Below, piece by piece: positions 41,561 to 49,019 of a stretch of 64,000 nucleotides of DNA. The notes under the pieces were generated by a model. It had not been told where the DNA came from. It saw only the letters and a program-made list of their open reading frames with translations, and ran no database searches. The position numbers and the translations under genes are program-made. Numbering within the stretch: position 1 is the stretch's first letter; the number at the start of each line of letters is the position of its first letter. This stretch comes from Pyrobaculum ferrireducens (GTDB lineage: Archaea > Thermoproteota > Thermoprotei > Thermoproteales > Thermoproteaceae): NCBI RefSeq assembly GCF_000234805.1, contig NC_016645.1:1154391-1218390 (forward strand). Reading direction: 5' to 3'.

Positions 41561-42112
41561 CTATAGGCCTATGTAGGGTTTGTAGCAGGTCTCGCGCCAG
41601 AGGGTCTCCACTTCTGGGGTGTGTCTGGCGGCTTCTGTGGGGTGGGCTCCTTTTATGAGGAGGATGTCGTCGTCGTATCCGCAGGTGGCTTTTAGGAGGG
41701 TTTCCCTGGCGTGTCTGGGTATTTCGCTCCACTGGTAGGGGGTGTACCCTAGCTTGGTGAAGAGGGCTGTGGCGGCTTGGTTGTCTAGCGTCGTGGTGGC
41801 CATGTGGACGGGGGTGCCGCACAGCTGCTCCACCGTCTTCACGAGCTGGGTGGCTATGCCTCTTCTGCGGTGGTGGGGGGCGACGGCTATGTAGTAGTGG
41901 ACGCAGGTGGGCTTGGCGAGCTCTAATAGGTAGTATATCTCGGCGGCGGCCGGCTGGCCTTCTGCGATGGCGACTATGGCGTGGGCGCGCGGCCACCTCT
42001 CCAGCACGGCCTTGGCGTACTTCAGGGGGCCTCTGTAGCTGGCGGCTATTATCTCCAGGGCTGCCTCCCTATCCTCGGCGTATCTGAGCGGCGATGTTGG
42101 CGTAGTCGTCAT
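41561..42112 (-). CDS. GNAT-family N-acetyltransferase
   Basis: 183 residues. Motif A for acetyl-CoA binding is YYIAVAPHHRRRGIATQLV (about 74-92), followed by the motif B region NQAATALFTKLGYTPY. GNATs acetylate amino groups of proteins, amino acids or small molecules; the substrate here is unknown. It overlaps the upstream aldo/keto reductase gene by 44 nt in another frame, so the two are transcribed together. Confidence 0.82.
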   Translation of the reverse strand: MTTTPTSPLRYAEDREAALEIIAASYRGPLKYAKAVLERWPRAHAIVAIAEGQPAAAEIYYLLELAKPTCVHYYIAVAPHHRRRGIATQLVKTVEQLCGTPVHMATTTLDNQAATALFTKLGYTPYQWSEIPRHARETLLKATCGYDDDILLIKGAHPTEAARHTPEVETLWRETCYKPYIGL

Positions 42113-42890
42113 CGCTGAGCTCCACCGCGTAGGCGCCGGCGATTTCGTCGATGTGCTCCCTCCTCTCTGCCTTGGGTATGGGGACGACTCCGTGTTTGAT
42201 GTACCACGCCAGGGCGGTCTGGACCGGTGTCGCGCCGTATCGCCTTCCTACCTCGGCGAGTAGGGGGTCGCGGGCGACGGCTCCCTTCTCCAGGGGGGTG
42301 TAGGCGATGTACATTATGCCGCTGGCCTTGGCGTAGGGGATTAGGTCGTCGTCGTCGCGGCGGTTGTAGAGGGAGTAGTGGTTCTCCACGGCGGCCAGCT
42401 CGTACTTCTTGGCGCAGGCCTCGGCTTGGCGTAGCTGGACCAGGGTGAAGTTGCTGACTCCGAAGTGTCTAATGACGCCTCTGTCCACCAGCTCCTCGAA
42501 GGCTCTCACCGTCTCGCAGATGGGCACTGCGTCGGAGGGCCAGTGGAGGAGGTAGAGGTCGATGTGGGTGCCGAGCCTCGCGGCGCTGGCCTGCGCCGCC
42601 TTGATGACGTCGTCGTGTCTGGCGTGGCTGGGCCAGACCTTGGTGACGATGAACACCTCGTCTCTGGGGTAGCCCCTCAGCGCGGCGCCGACGAGCTCCT
42701 CAGCGTGCCCCGCGCCGTACATCTCGGCTGTGTCTATAAGCCTGAGCCCCCTCTCCACTGCGTATTTAATGGCCTCTATCCACTGGGGGTCTCTGGAGGT
42801 GTCTGCGCTCCAGTAGCCGCCGCCTATGCCCCAGGTGCCGAGGCCTATGGCGGGGACGCAGCCCACCCTTCTGTAGCAGGTCTTTTTCAT
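42069..42890 (-). CDS. Aldo/keto reductase
   Basis: 273 residues. The catalytic tetrad is Asp53 (RLIDTAEMYG), Tyr58, Lys84 (FIVTKVWP) and His116 (DLYLLHWPSD). The NADPH site includes HFGVSNFTLVQL and the C-terminal PIPKAERREHIDE segment, all standard for the family. It reduces aldehydes or ketones in the cytoplasm; the substrate is unknown. Length is near the usual 270-280. Start ATG 42890, with CTTTATATAC centred about 24 nt upstream. First gene of a two-gene unit with the GNAT. Confidence 0.92.
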   Translation of the reverse strand: MKKTCYRRVGCVPAIGLGTWGIGGGYWSADTSRDPQWIEAIKYAVERGLRLIDTAEMYGAGHAEELVGAALRGYPRDEVFIVTKVWPSHARHDDVIKAAQASAARLGTHIDLYLLHWPSDAVPICETVRAFEELVDRGVIRHFGVSNFTLVQLRQAEACAKKYELAAVENHYSLYNRRDDDDLIPYAKASGIMYIAYTPLEKGAVARDPLLAEVGRRYGATPVQTALAWYIKHGVVPIPKAERREHIDEIAGAYAVELSDDDYANIAAQIRRG

Positions 42891-42918
42891 GTCTGCGCCT
42901 CCGCGCGTCTTTATATAC

Positions 42919-43617
42919 TTACGCCACGGCGAGGATGAACCTGGCGTCTACCACGTAGGCGCCCTTGCCCTCCTCTAGGGCGATCACGGGGTTGAGGTCC
43001 GCCTCTCTTATCTCTGGGTTTTCCTGGACTAGTCTGGAGAATTTGATGAGGACGTCGACGACGGCGGCGACGTCGCGTGGGGGCATGCCTCTGTAGCCGG
43101 TGAGGAGGCGGTAGGCCTTGACTTCGCGGATCATGTCCCAGGCGTCCTCCGGCTCTAGGGGGGCTAGGCGCATGGATACGTCTCTGTAGAGCTCTGTGTA
43201 TATCCCGCCGAGGCCGAAGAGGACGACGTGGCCGAATATCTCGTCGTACACCGCGCCGACTATTAGCTCGACGCCTTTGGGCACCATGCGCTGTATCAAG
43301 ACGCCCTCCAGCTCTGCGTAGGGGACTCTCTTAACCACCTCCCTCAGCTTCCTGCAGGACTCTCTCACGGCCTGGGGGTCGCCGATGCCCAGCACCACGC
43401 CGCCGACGTCTGTCTTGTGGACTATCTGGGGGGATATTATCTTAGCCGCAACGGGGTAGCCCACCTGCTCAGCCGCCTTGACGGCCTCCTCCTCGTCGCG
43501 GGCGACGGCGTAGTCGGGTACCGGTATGCCGTACGCCCTCAGCAACGCCAGGGCCTCGTCTTCCCTGAGCTTCCCCCGGCCCTCCGCCAGCGCCTTTGCT
43601 ACGATGGGGTGGGTCAT
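42919..43617 (-). CDS. acdB: Acyl-CoA synthetase (ADP-forming) beta subunit, ATP-grasp
   Basis: 232 residues. ATP-grasp core: LLRAYGIPVPDYAVARDEEE, YPVAAKIISPQIVHKTDVGG (the loop with the His-Lys pair used in phosphate relay), GVLIQRMVPKGVELIVGAVY, and the metal site EADLNPVIALEEG. Known: the beta subunit works with the alpha CoA-binding subunit in ADP-forming acetyl/acyl-CoA synthetase, making ATP from acyl-CoA. ATGA overlap with the alpha gene upstream confirms the pair. Confidence 0.92.
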   Translation of the reverse strand: MTHPIVAKALAEGRGKLREDEALALLRAYGIPVPDYAVARDEEEAVKAAEQVGYPVAAKIISPQIVHKTDVGGVVLGIGDPQAVRESCRKLREVVKRVPYAELEGVLIQRMVPKGVELIVGAVYDEIFGHVVLFGLGGIYTELYRDVSMRLAPLEPEDAWDMIREVKAYRLLTGYRGMPPRDVAAVVDVLIKFSRLVQENPEIREADLNPVIALEEGKGAYVVDARFILAVA

Positions 43618-45001
43618 GGCCTCCCCCTCTTGACTTCGCTGTATTTGTAGAGGGCCCAGAGGGCCTTTGCGGCTCTGTCTGGGGTTGGGTAGACGGGCAC
43701 CCCGCTGTCTTCCAGCGCCTCTTCGAACTTCTGCACAAGCTCGCTCCCGCCGAAGTTGACGACTGCGATGGGCTTGCCGTACCTCCTGGCGTCTATTATA
43801 TACTCGGCGAGGTTTTTGGTGAGGCCGGGCACCTGCATGAGGGTGACCACAAGCGCCATGTCGAAGAAGGCGGTTGGGAGCAGGGCGTCTAGGGCTATTT
43901 TGTAGTGCTCGTCTGTGGCGCTGCCTGTTACGTCTATGGGGTTGGAGACGGCGGCGAAGGGGAGTAGCTCTCTTTTGAGCTCCCGGGCTATGCTCTCGGG
44001 CACCTCGGGGACCTCCAGCCCGAGGGCCTCCAAGGCGTCCACGGCCTGTATCCCCATGCCGCCGCTGTCTGTGACCACCAGCACCCTCCCGCCGCGGGGG
44101 GTGGGCTGGGTGGCGAGGGCCTTCGCCATGTCGAACATCTCCCTCACTGAGGAGGCCTCTATGGCCCCCGCCTGTTTGAAGAGGCCGTGGTACATCTCGT
44201 AGGTGCCGGCCATGGCGGCTGTGTGGCTCTTCACGGCTCTCTGCGCCGCCTTTCCCCTCCCGGCCTTGTAGACCACCACAGGCTTCTTAGGCGCTATCTT
44301 CCTCACCGCGTCTAGGAAGCGCTTGGCCTCGCCGGGGTATTTAAACCCCTCGACGTACACCGTTATGACCTTCACCCTGTCGTCGGCGGCGAAGGCCTCC
44401 ATCAGCTCCACCTCGGTTACGTCTGCCTTGTTGCCGTAGTTGGCCATGAAGCCCAGGCCTATCCTCCTCCTGGCGGCCCAGTCCATGATGGCGGCCGCTA
44501 CGGCGCCGCTCTGGCTAATCAAGGCGAGGGGGCCTGGGGGCGGCCTGCCGGCGCGTTCAGCCGGGAGGAAGACGGTGTCGAAGTTGGTGTAGGCGTTGTA
44601 TATGCCTATGCAGTTGGGGCCGAGGACCCTGACGCCGTACTGCTTCGCCACTGCCTTGACCCAGTTTTCGAGCTCTGTGTTCCCCGCCTCGGCGAACCCG
44701 CTGCTGATTATCACCGCCGCCGCCACGCCCCTCCTACCAGCCTCCTCTAGTATCTTGGGCACGGTGGGGCGGGGGTGGCTATCACCGCGACGTCTACGGG
44801 GTCGGGTATCTCCTCCACGGACTTGTAGAACTTCAGCCGCCGCCCCCAGAGCTCCACCTCGTCGTATTTGGGGTTTACTGGGTAGACCGAGCCCTTGAAC
44901 CTGGTGGCTAGGTTTTCCAGGATGACGTAGCCTACGGAGCCTTGTTTGGGGGAGGCGCCGACCACCGCGACGCTCTGTGGGTCGATTAATTTTGTGAGCA
45001 C
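43614..45001 (-). pseudogene. acdA: Acyl-CoA synthetase (ADP-forming) alpha subunit, one frameshift
   Basis: The N-terminal part (GTG 45001: LTKLIDPQSVAVVGASPKQG...DPVDVAVIATPAP) is the CoA-binding Rossmann domain. The rest (PKILEEAGRRGVAAAVIISS, GPNCIGIYN, LALISQSGAVAAAIMDWAAR, KSHTAAMAGTYEMYHGLFKQ with the catalytic His) is in the next frame. One missing base in the GC-rich stretch near 44763-44775 (GCCCC-A, probably GCCCCC-A or GCCCCAA) breaks the gene. Both parts are otherwise fully conserved, so the change is recent, a variable C run or a base-call error. The promoter TATATTTATATATC and a GGAGGTG before the start remain intact. Confidence 0.85.
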
Positions 45002-45086
45002 ACCTCCTGTTTTAGAGATATATAAATATATATAGGCGGCGGCACGTTAAACGTTGGGTTGATAAATGGAGGGGGCGGTCTAGGCG

Positions 45087-45809
45087 TTGATCAGGGTGAA
45101 TGTGCTCAAGGCGCTGGGGGCGGAGGTTGGGTATCTGGGGGAGAGGGTTTTCGCTGGGGCGTTTCCGCAGGCGGCTAGGGGGGAGGCCGTGGCGGTTCTG
45201 CTAGAGGGGCTGTACTCCGCCGGGAGGGTGGCGCCGCGGGGGAACTCGCTCCCCCGGGAGAGGGGGGACGGGGTGTATTCGAGGCACGTCTCAACGGCGT
45301 GGCCTGTGCACAAGTCTTGGTACGTGCCGGTGGTGGACTGGGGCGAGCCGGCCGTCTACATCGACCCACCCAGGGGGCTTGTCAAGTACGTGGGGAGGGA
45401 TCTGGATGGGAGCTACGCCTACCTCCTAGAGATCGGCCTGGGGGAGCTTAGGAAGTATGTCATGGACGGGGCCCCGCCGACTTATCTAAGGGGGCTGGAG
45501 GGCTTTTCCATGTCGGAGGTGGAGGCGGCCTCCGTCCTGTACCGCAGGCTGGAGGGCGGAGGCGGCGAGTTTGTGGCGGAGGTTGTGGAGACGCTTAGGG
45601 AGGTGGATTTCCTGGTGGTGGAGGGGGAGGAGGTGTACCACGTGGAGGTTAAGACCACGGCGTCTCCCCACGAAAATAAGCTGAGGAAGAAGAGGTTGCT
45701 TCTGCAGAAGAGGCAGCGGGTGCTTGGGAGGCTTGGGCTTAGGCCTGCGCTGGCTGTGGTTGTGCCGAGGGATAACTGGGAGGTTGAGATCTGGATAGAG
45801 AGAGGCTGA
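45087..45809 (+). CDS. PD-(D/E)XK nuclease-like protein, unknown
   Basis: 240 residues. The C-terminal 80 residues have the core VDFLVVEGEEVYHVEVKTTA (Asp, then Glu-x-Lys), followed by a basic helix (NKLRKKRLLLQKRQ) and LRPALAVVVP, typical of a restriction-endonuclease fold. The N-terminal part contains SWYVPVVDWGEPAVYIDPP and no known motif. Start TTG 45087; TTGATAAATG is centred about 26 nt before it. It stands alone between divergent acdA and convergent mscS. Function unknown; a DNA repair or defence role is possible. Confidence 0.65.
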   Translation: MIRVNVLKALGAEVGYLGERVFAGAFPQAARGEAVAVLLEGLYSAGRVAPRGNSLPRERGDGVYSRHVSTAWPVHKSWYVPVVDWGEPAVYIDPPRGLVKYVGRDLDGSYAYLLEIGLGELRKYVMDGAPPTYLRGLEGFSMSEVEAASVLYRRLEGGGGEFVAEVVETLREVDFLVVEGEEVYHVEVKTTASPHENKLRKKRLLLQKRQRVLGRLGLRPALAVVVPRDNWEVEIWIERG

Positions 45810-45818
45810 AAAAGGGAT

Positions 45819-46448
45819 TTACGACTTCTTTATTTTTAGTATGTCGCCGACCAGTTTGTTGTTGGGGACTAGTATCTTGTTGCCCTCGGCGTCTCTGATG
45901 ACTGTAAACATGGCGTTTATGTCATCGACTACGCCCTCCTGGCCCGCGCCGACTATCTTATCGCCTATCTTAAAGGGCCTGGCGAGTAGGAGGAAGGTGC
46001 CCGCCACAGCCTGGCCCAAGACCTGCTGGGTGGCGAAGCCGATGACTAGGCCTATGAAGCCTCCGAGGGCCGCCGCCGCCGGCCCGCCGGAGACGGCGCC
46101 GGCTATCGCGGCGACCAGGGCGCCTATCCCTATCAGCTTAATGAGGTTGGAGACGGCCTTGGCCGCGGTCTCCCCCTGCCTCTTGGCAACTGGGAGGGCG
46201 ATTATGTCTGCAAAGGCTTTTACAATCTGCCAGCCGAAGAACAGCGATAAGAGTATGTCGACGTAGGGCTTGTAGTCCATCGCAGGTGGGTAGATCCCGG
46301 CGGCGTAGCTAAAGGCGAACTGCACAGCCGCAATTACTACTACGAACAGCACTATCCACACCGCCAGCGCTCCTACCGGGTTCATGCGGGGGGGGGGGGG
46401 CGGATGCGGCGGTTTTTTAAATATAACGGTGAAGTTTAACTTAGACAT
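45819..46448 (-). CDS. MscS-family small mechanosensitive channel
   Basis: About 209 residues from ATG 46448, or 188 from ATG 46385. Three hydrophobic helices (GALAVWIVLFVVVIAAVQF; VDILLSLFFGWQIVKAFADI; the pore helix region GGFIGLVIGFATQQVLGQAV) are followed by the MscS beta domain (ARPFKIGDKIVGAGQEGVVD, ILVPNNKLVGDILK). It releases solutes under membrane tension. Two starts compete: 46448 (MSKLNFTVIF) is 26 nt from the shared TATA at 46469-46480 but reads through the G13 tract as a proline run, while 46385 (MNPVG) lies just past the tract, with TTTTTTAAATATA 34 nt upstream. From the first start, expression would depend on tract length. Confidence 0.85.
   Translation of the reverse strand: MSKLNFTVIFKKPPHPPPPPRMNPVGALAVWIVLFVVVIAAVQFAFSYAAGIYPPAMDYKPYVDILLSLFFGWQIVKAFADIIALPVAKRQGETAAKAVSNLIKLIGIGALVAAIAGAVSGGPAAAALGGFIGLVIGFATQQVLGQAVAGTFLLLARPFKIGDKIVGAGQEGVVDDINAMFTVIRDAEGNKILVPNNKLVGDILKIKKS
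46388..46400 (+). repeat. Homopolymer tract G13 at the 5' end of the MscS-like gene
   Basis: Thirteen consecutive G (C on the coding strand), ending three bases before ATG 46385. It is either in the 5' leader or inside the coding region as a proline run, depending on the start used. A length change by one would shift the frame of the longer form or alter promoter-to-start spacing of the shorter. Confidence 0.9.
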
Positions 46449-46468
46449 TGCCCCTCGTATTATTCTAT

Positions 46469-46480
46469 ACATTTATAACG
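46469..46480. promoter_or_regulatory. TATA element between divergent MscS and GTPase genes
   Basis: ACATTTATAACG contains a near-symmetric TTATAA. It is about 25 nt from GTG 46499 (plus) and about 26 nt from ATG 46448 (minus), so it could promote both genes. Confidence 0.55.
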
Positions 46481-46498
46481 GTGGGTCGGTCTCATGCC

Positions 46499-46975
46499 GT
46501 GGCTCGTCACATAGTTGTGCTACTTGGGGTTGGTGGGGTGGGGAAGACGACGTTTGCGTATAGGCTGATGGGGCTCTCTATTAGGCCTACGGTGACGCTT
46601 AGGCCCGGGATTTACAGAATCTACGTCGCCGACAAGGAGATTAACCTTATAGACGTGCCGGGGCAGTACGTCTTTGAGGTGGTTCAAAACTTTGCCCGTA
46701 TGTGGAGCTTCTACGTGGACAAGGCGGTGTACATGTACGACGTGTTGGATTACCAAACCCTCAGATCTCTGGTGGAGATCCACAGCGGCCTGCTGGACAG
46801 GGGGATTAAGCCGTTTAAGAGGCTGGCCATAGTTGGGAATAAGATGGACCTCGCCCGCGAGTTTGGGATCCAGGTGGAGGCTGACGAGATCGCGGGATCG
46901 CTTGGGGCCCAGGAGATTTACTATATATCGGCGCTGAAGGACGACCCGAGGCAGTTGCTGAAGATTATTCTATAG
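46499..46975 (+). CDS. Small Ras/Arf-like GTPase
   Basis: 158 residues from GTG 46499 (ARHIVVLLGVGGVGKTT). G1 GVGGVGKT at 10-17, a conserved Thr in switch I (RPTVTLRPG), G3 IDVPGQ (DxxGQ, with the catalytic Gln), G4 NKMD near 118, G5 SAL near 145. This is the compact archaeal Ras-like type related to MglA/Arf, thought to control polarity, motility or trafficking-like processes. The alternative start at 46448 crosses the promoter, so GTG 46499 is used. No GAP-like (roadblock) gene is adjacent. It converges on the STAND-like ATPase gene with a 6-bp overlap. Confidence 0.87.
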   Translation: MARHIVVLLGVGGVGKTTFAYRLMGLSIRPTVTLRPGIYRIYVADKEINLIDVPGQYVFEVVQNFARMWSFYVDKAVYMYDVLDYQTLRSLVEIHSGLLDRGIKPFKRLAIVGNKMDLAREFGIQVEADEIAGSLGAQEIYYISALKDDPRQLLKIIL

Positions 46976-48901
46976 GAGGGTTTCGAGAGACGCTTGTTTG
47001 TAGAGTAGCTCTATCTGCCTTGTGAACTGCGGCGTGTATTCGTACCTTGGGTCTCGTCTTTCTAACTCGTCCAGGGCGAGGTTTAGCAGGTTGAGAGCCT
47101 CCTGGCTCCTTCCGACCTCCGCCATTTTTTTCGCGACGTGGTAGAGCGCGGATATCCTTAGGTAGGGGCAGTCGCAGTTCGGCACGAGTCTGGCCGCGGC
47201 CTCTGGGTCGAGCGCCGCGGCGGCCGCGATGGCGGCTTCTGCAGTTTTGTAGTCGCCGAATTCCAGCGCTGTGTCGACGATCCTGGCTAGTATGGGTATT
47301 GAGTCTCTAGGCGGGGTTCCGAGGAGGTGCGCCATGGCTAGCTTCCTAAGTGTGTGCGGCGTGCCTCTCTCAGCGGCTACTTCTATGTAGTCTCTGTAGA
47401 GTTTGTAGAAGATCTCCACGCCGTCTTTTCGCCGTGGCGCATGGGTGTAGAATAGGTCGACGAATTTCTCTAGGCAGGCCGCGGGCACCCTCCGTGCGTC
47501 TGTTAGGGCCAGCTTCGCCAAGATGTCTGTGTCCTCGTCGTCGCATCGGACGGTTTGGATTGCTGGGAGCTCCAGCGTTATCCTCCTCCCGGGGTCTGTG
47601 CCGATGGCTTCTATAACTACGCGGGGCGTGGCGCCGTTGTAGCACAGATAGGGCCCGGCCTCTCCGCGGCAGTGCTCTCCGGTGCCCAGGGCTATCGACG
47701 CGATTGCTCTCGCTATTTGTAAAATAAGATCTGGGTGCAGGACGAGGAGGCCTCTGTAGACCGTCCTGAGCTTCTGGACTGGGTTTCCGGTAGGCGTCAT
47801 GCACGGATCTGCTCCTGCCGCCTGCTTGAGTGCTTCTCTCACCACGCTTTCCTTGGGGGCAACGGACCACCTAACTGCGTGGATGACCTCCTCCCTGGGG
47901 CTGTACAGATCTCTGAGTTCTTCTAATATCTCCTCTCTCAGCAAGGCGTCTGCCGCTGGCCCCATCTTGCCCAGTATTGAGAGCCTCCTCGCTATGTGGT
48001 CAACGTTTGCGAGGGGGTAGGCCACTTCGACGGGGAGGTGTTCGTTTTCCAAACTCAGCATGAGCGGCACCGCCAGAGCCCTCGCCTCTCTGCAGGTGGG
48101 GAAAAACAGCTCGCGGTACAGCCCGTAGTACACCTTTGAGAGCTCTTCAATCGCTTTTCTGTAAAGCGCCTCTGGCTGGTAGGGTGCGCACCTCTGCCGC
48201 GCGTAGAGCCTCCCGCCGTATGCGGCCAGGGCGTAGACGCCGCTTAAGTCGCCGTGCCTCCTCAGTATATAATCCACGTAAGGGCGGGCATCTGCCTTTC
48301 TGCAACCAAGTGCCGACGAATGCGATAGGAATACCTCCTCCAGCGCACGTCTCAGCTCGACGTGTTTGAGGTACTCGGCGATGTCCAGGACTCTCATGCT
48401 TTTCTCCACTAGGTCTCTGCATGGCGAGAAGTGGAGGACGTCGCGGGGCAGGACGAGCAGGGTGGGGATGTCTCTCGTGTTTAGATACATCGCCCGGTCC
48501 ACCACGTATCTACATCTGTGTATCCACTGAGTGGCCAGCTCCCCCCTGGGCACTAGGGGGTTGTCGTAGAAAGATATGCCGAGGGGGTCGTAGAAGCCCA
48601 GGGCGTTGGGGACCTCGTGGAGCATCTCCAGCAAGCTGTCGAAGGTCACCACGTCTACGCCTAGGTCGATCACCGCGTAGTACTCGCCCACGAAGCGGGC
48701 TGCGATGTACCTAGCCAGCACAGATTTGCCGGTGCCGTGGGGCCCCACAAGCGCTACGGAGTTCCCCGCCTTCAAGCTGGCGGCTATGCGGTTCTCCAGA
48801 TCGCCGAACCAGCGCACAAGCCTGGCCTTGTAGTTCTCCGTTATGTTGATTACGAAAAAATCCTCGCCCTCCTTGGCGATGCCCAGGAGAGAGGTAGACA
48901 C
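46970..48901 (-). CDS. STAND-like P-loop ATPase with C-terminal TPR-like repeats
   Basis: 643 residues. Walker A GPHGTGKS at 53-60; Walker B is probably in DIPTLLVLPRDVLHF near 145. The middle is helical with many cysteines (CRKADARPY, RCAPYQPE, ADPCMTPTG, CNCDCPY-like pair near the end). The last 150 residues show helix pairs such as DYKTAEAAIAAAAALDPEAA and VGRSQEALNLLNLALDEL, typical of TPR. Such proteins act as signalling or scaffold ATPases in the cytoplasm; the specific role is unknown. Start GTG 48901 with TATAAATATAT 25 nt upstream. Confidence 0.72.
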   Translation of the reverse strand: MSTSLLGIAKEGEDFFVINITENYKARLVRWFGDLENRIAASLKAGNSVALVGPHGTGKSVLARYIAARFVGEYYAVIDLGVDVVTFDSLLEMLHEVPNALGFYDPLGISFYDNPLVPRGELATQWIHRCRYVVDRAMYLNTRDIPTLLVLPRDVLHFSPCRDLVEKSMRVLDIAEYLKHVELRRALEEVFLSHSSALGCRKADARPYVDYILRRHGDLSGVYALAAYGGRLYARQRCAPYQPEALYRKAIEELSKVYYGLYRELFFPTCREARALAVPLMLSLENEHLPVEVAYPLANVDHIARRLSILGKMGPAADALLREEILEELRDLYSPREEVIHAVRWSVAPKESVVREALKQAAGADPCMTPTGNPVQKLRTVYRGLLVLHPDLILQIARAIASIALGTGEHCRGEAGPYLCYNGATPRVVIEAIGTDPGRRITLELPAIQTVRCDDEDTDILAKLALTDARRVPAACLEKFVDLFYTHAPRRKDGVEIFYKLYRDYIEVAAERGTPHTLRKLAMAHLLGTPPRDSIPILARIVDTALEFGDYKTAEAAIAAAAALDPEAAARLVPNCDCPYLRISALYHVAKKMAEVGRSQEALNLLNLALDELERRDPRYEYTPQFTRQIELLYKQASLETLL

Positions 48902-49019
48902 ATGCGAGCCCCCCTGTAGCTATAAATATATGTCACCTAAAGACACGCAACCGCCCCGCGGCGTCTCGTAGCGAGGCGGCGCCGACTTTCTGGAGGTTGT
49001 GGGGACGCGGAGATGTCGC

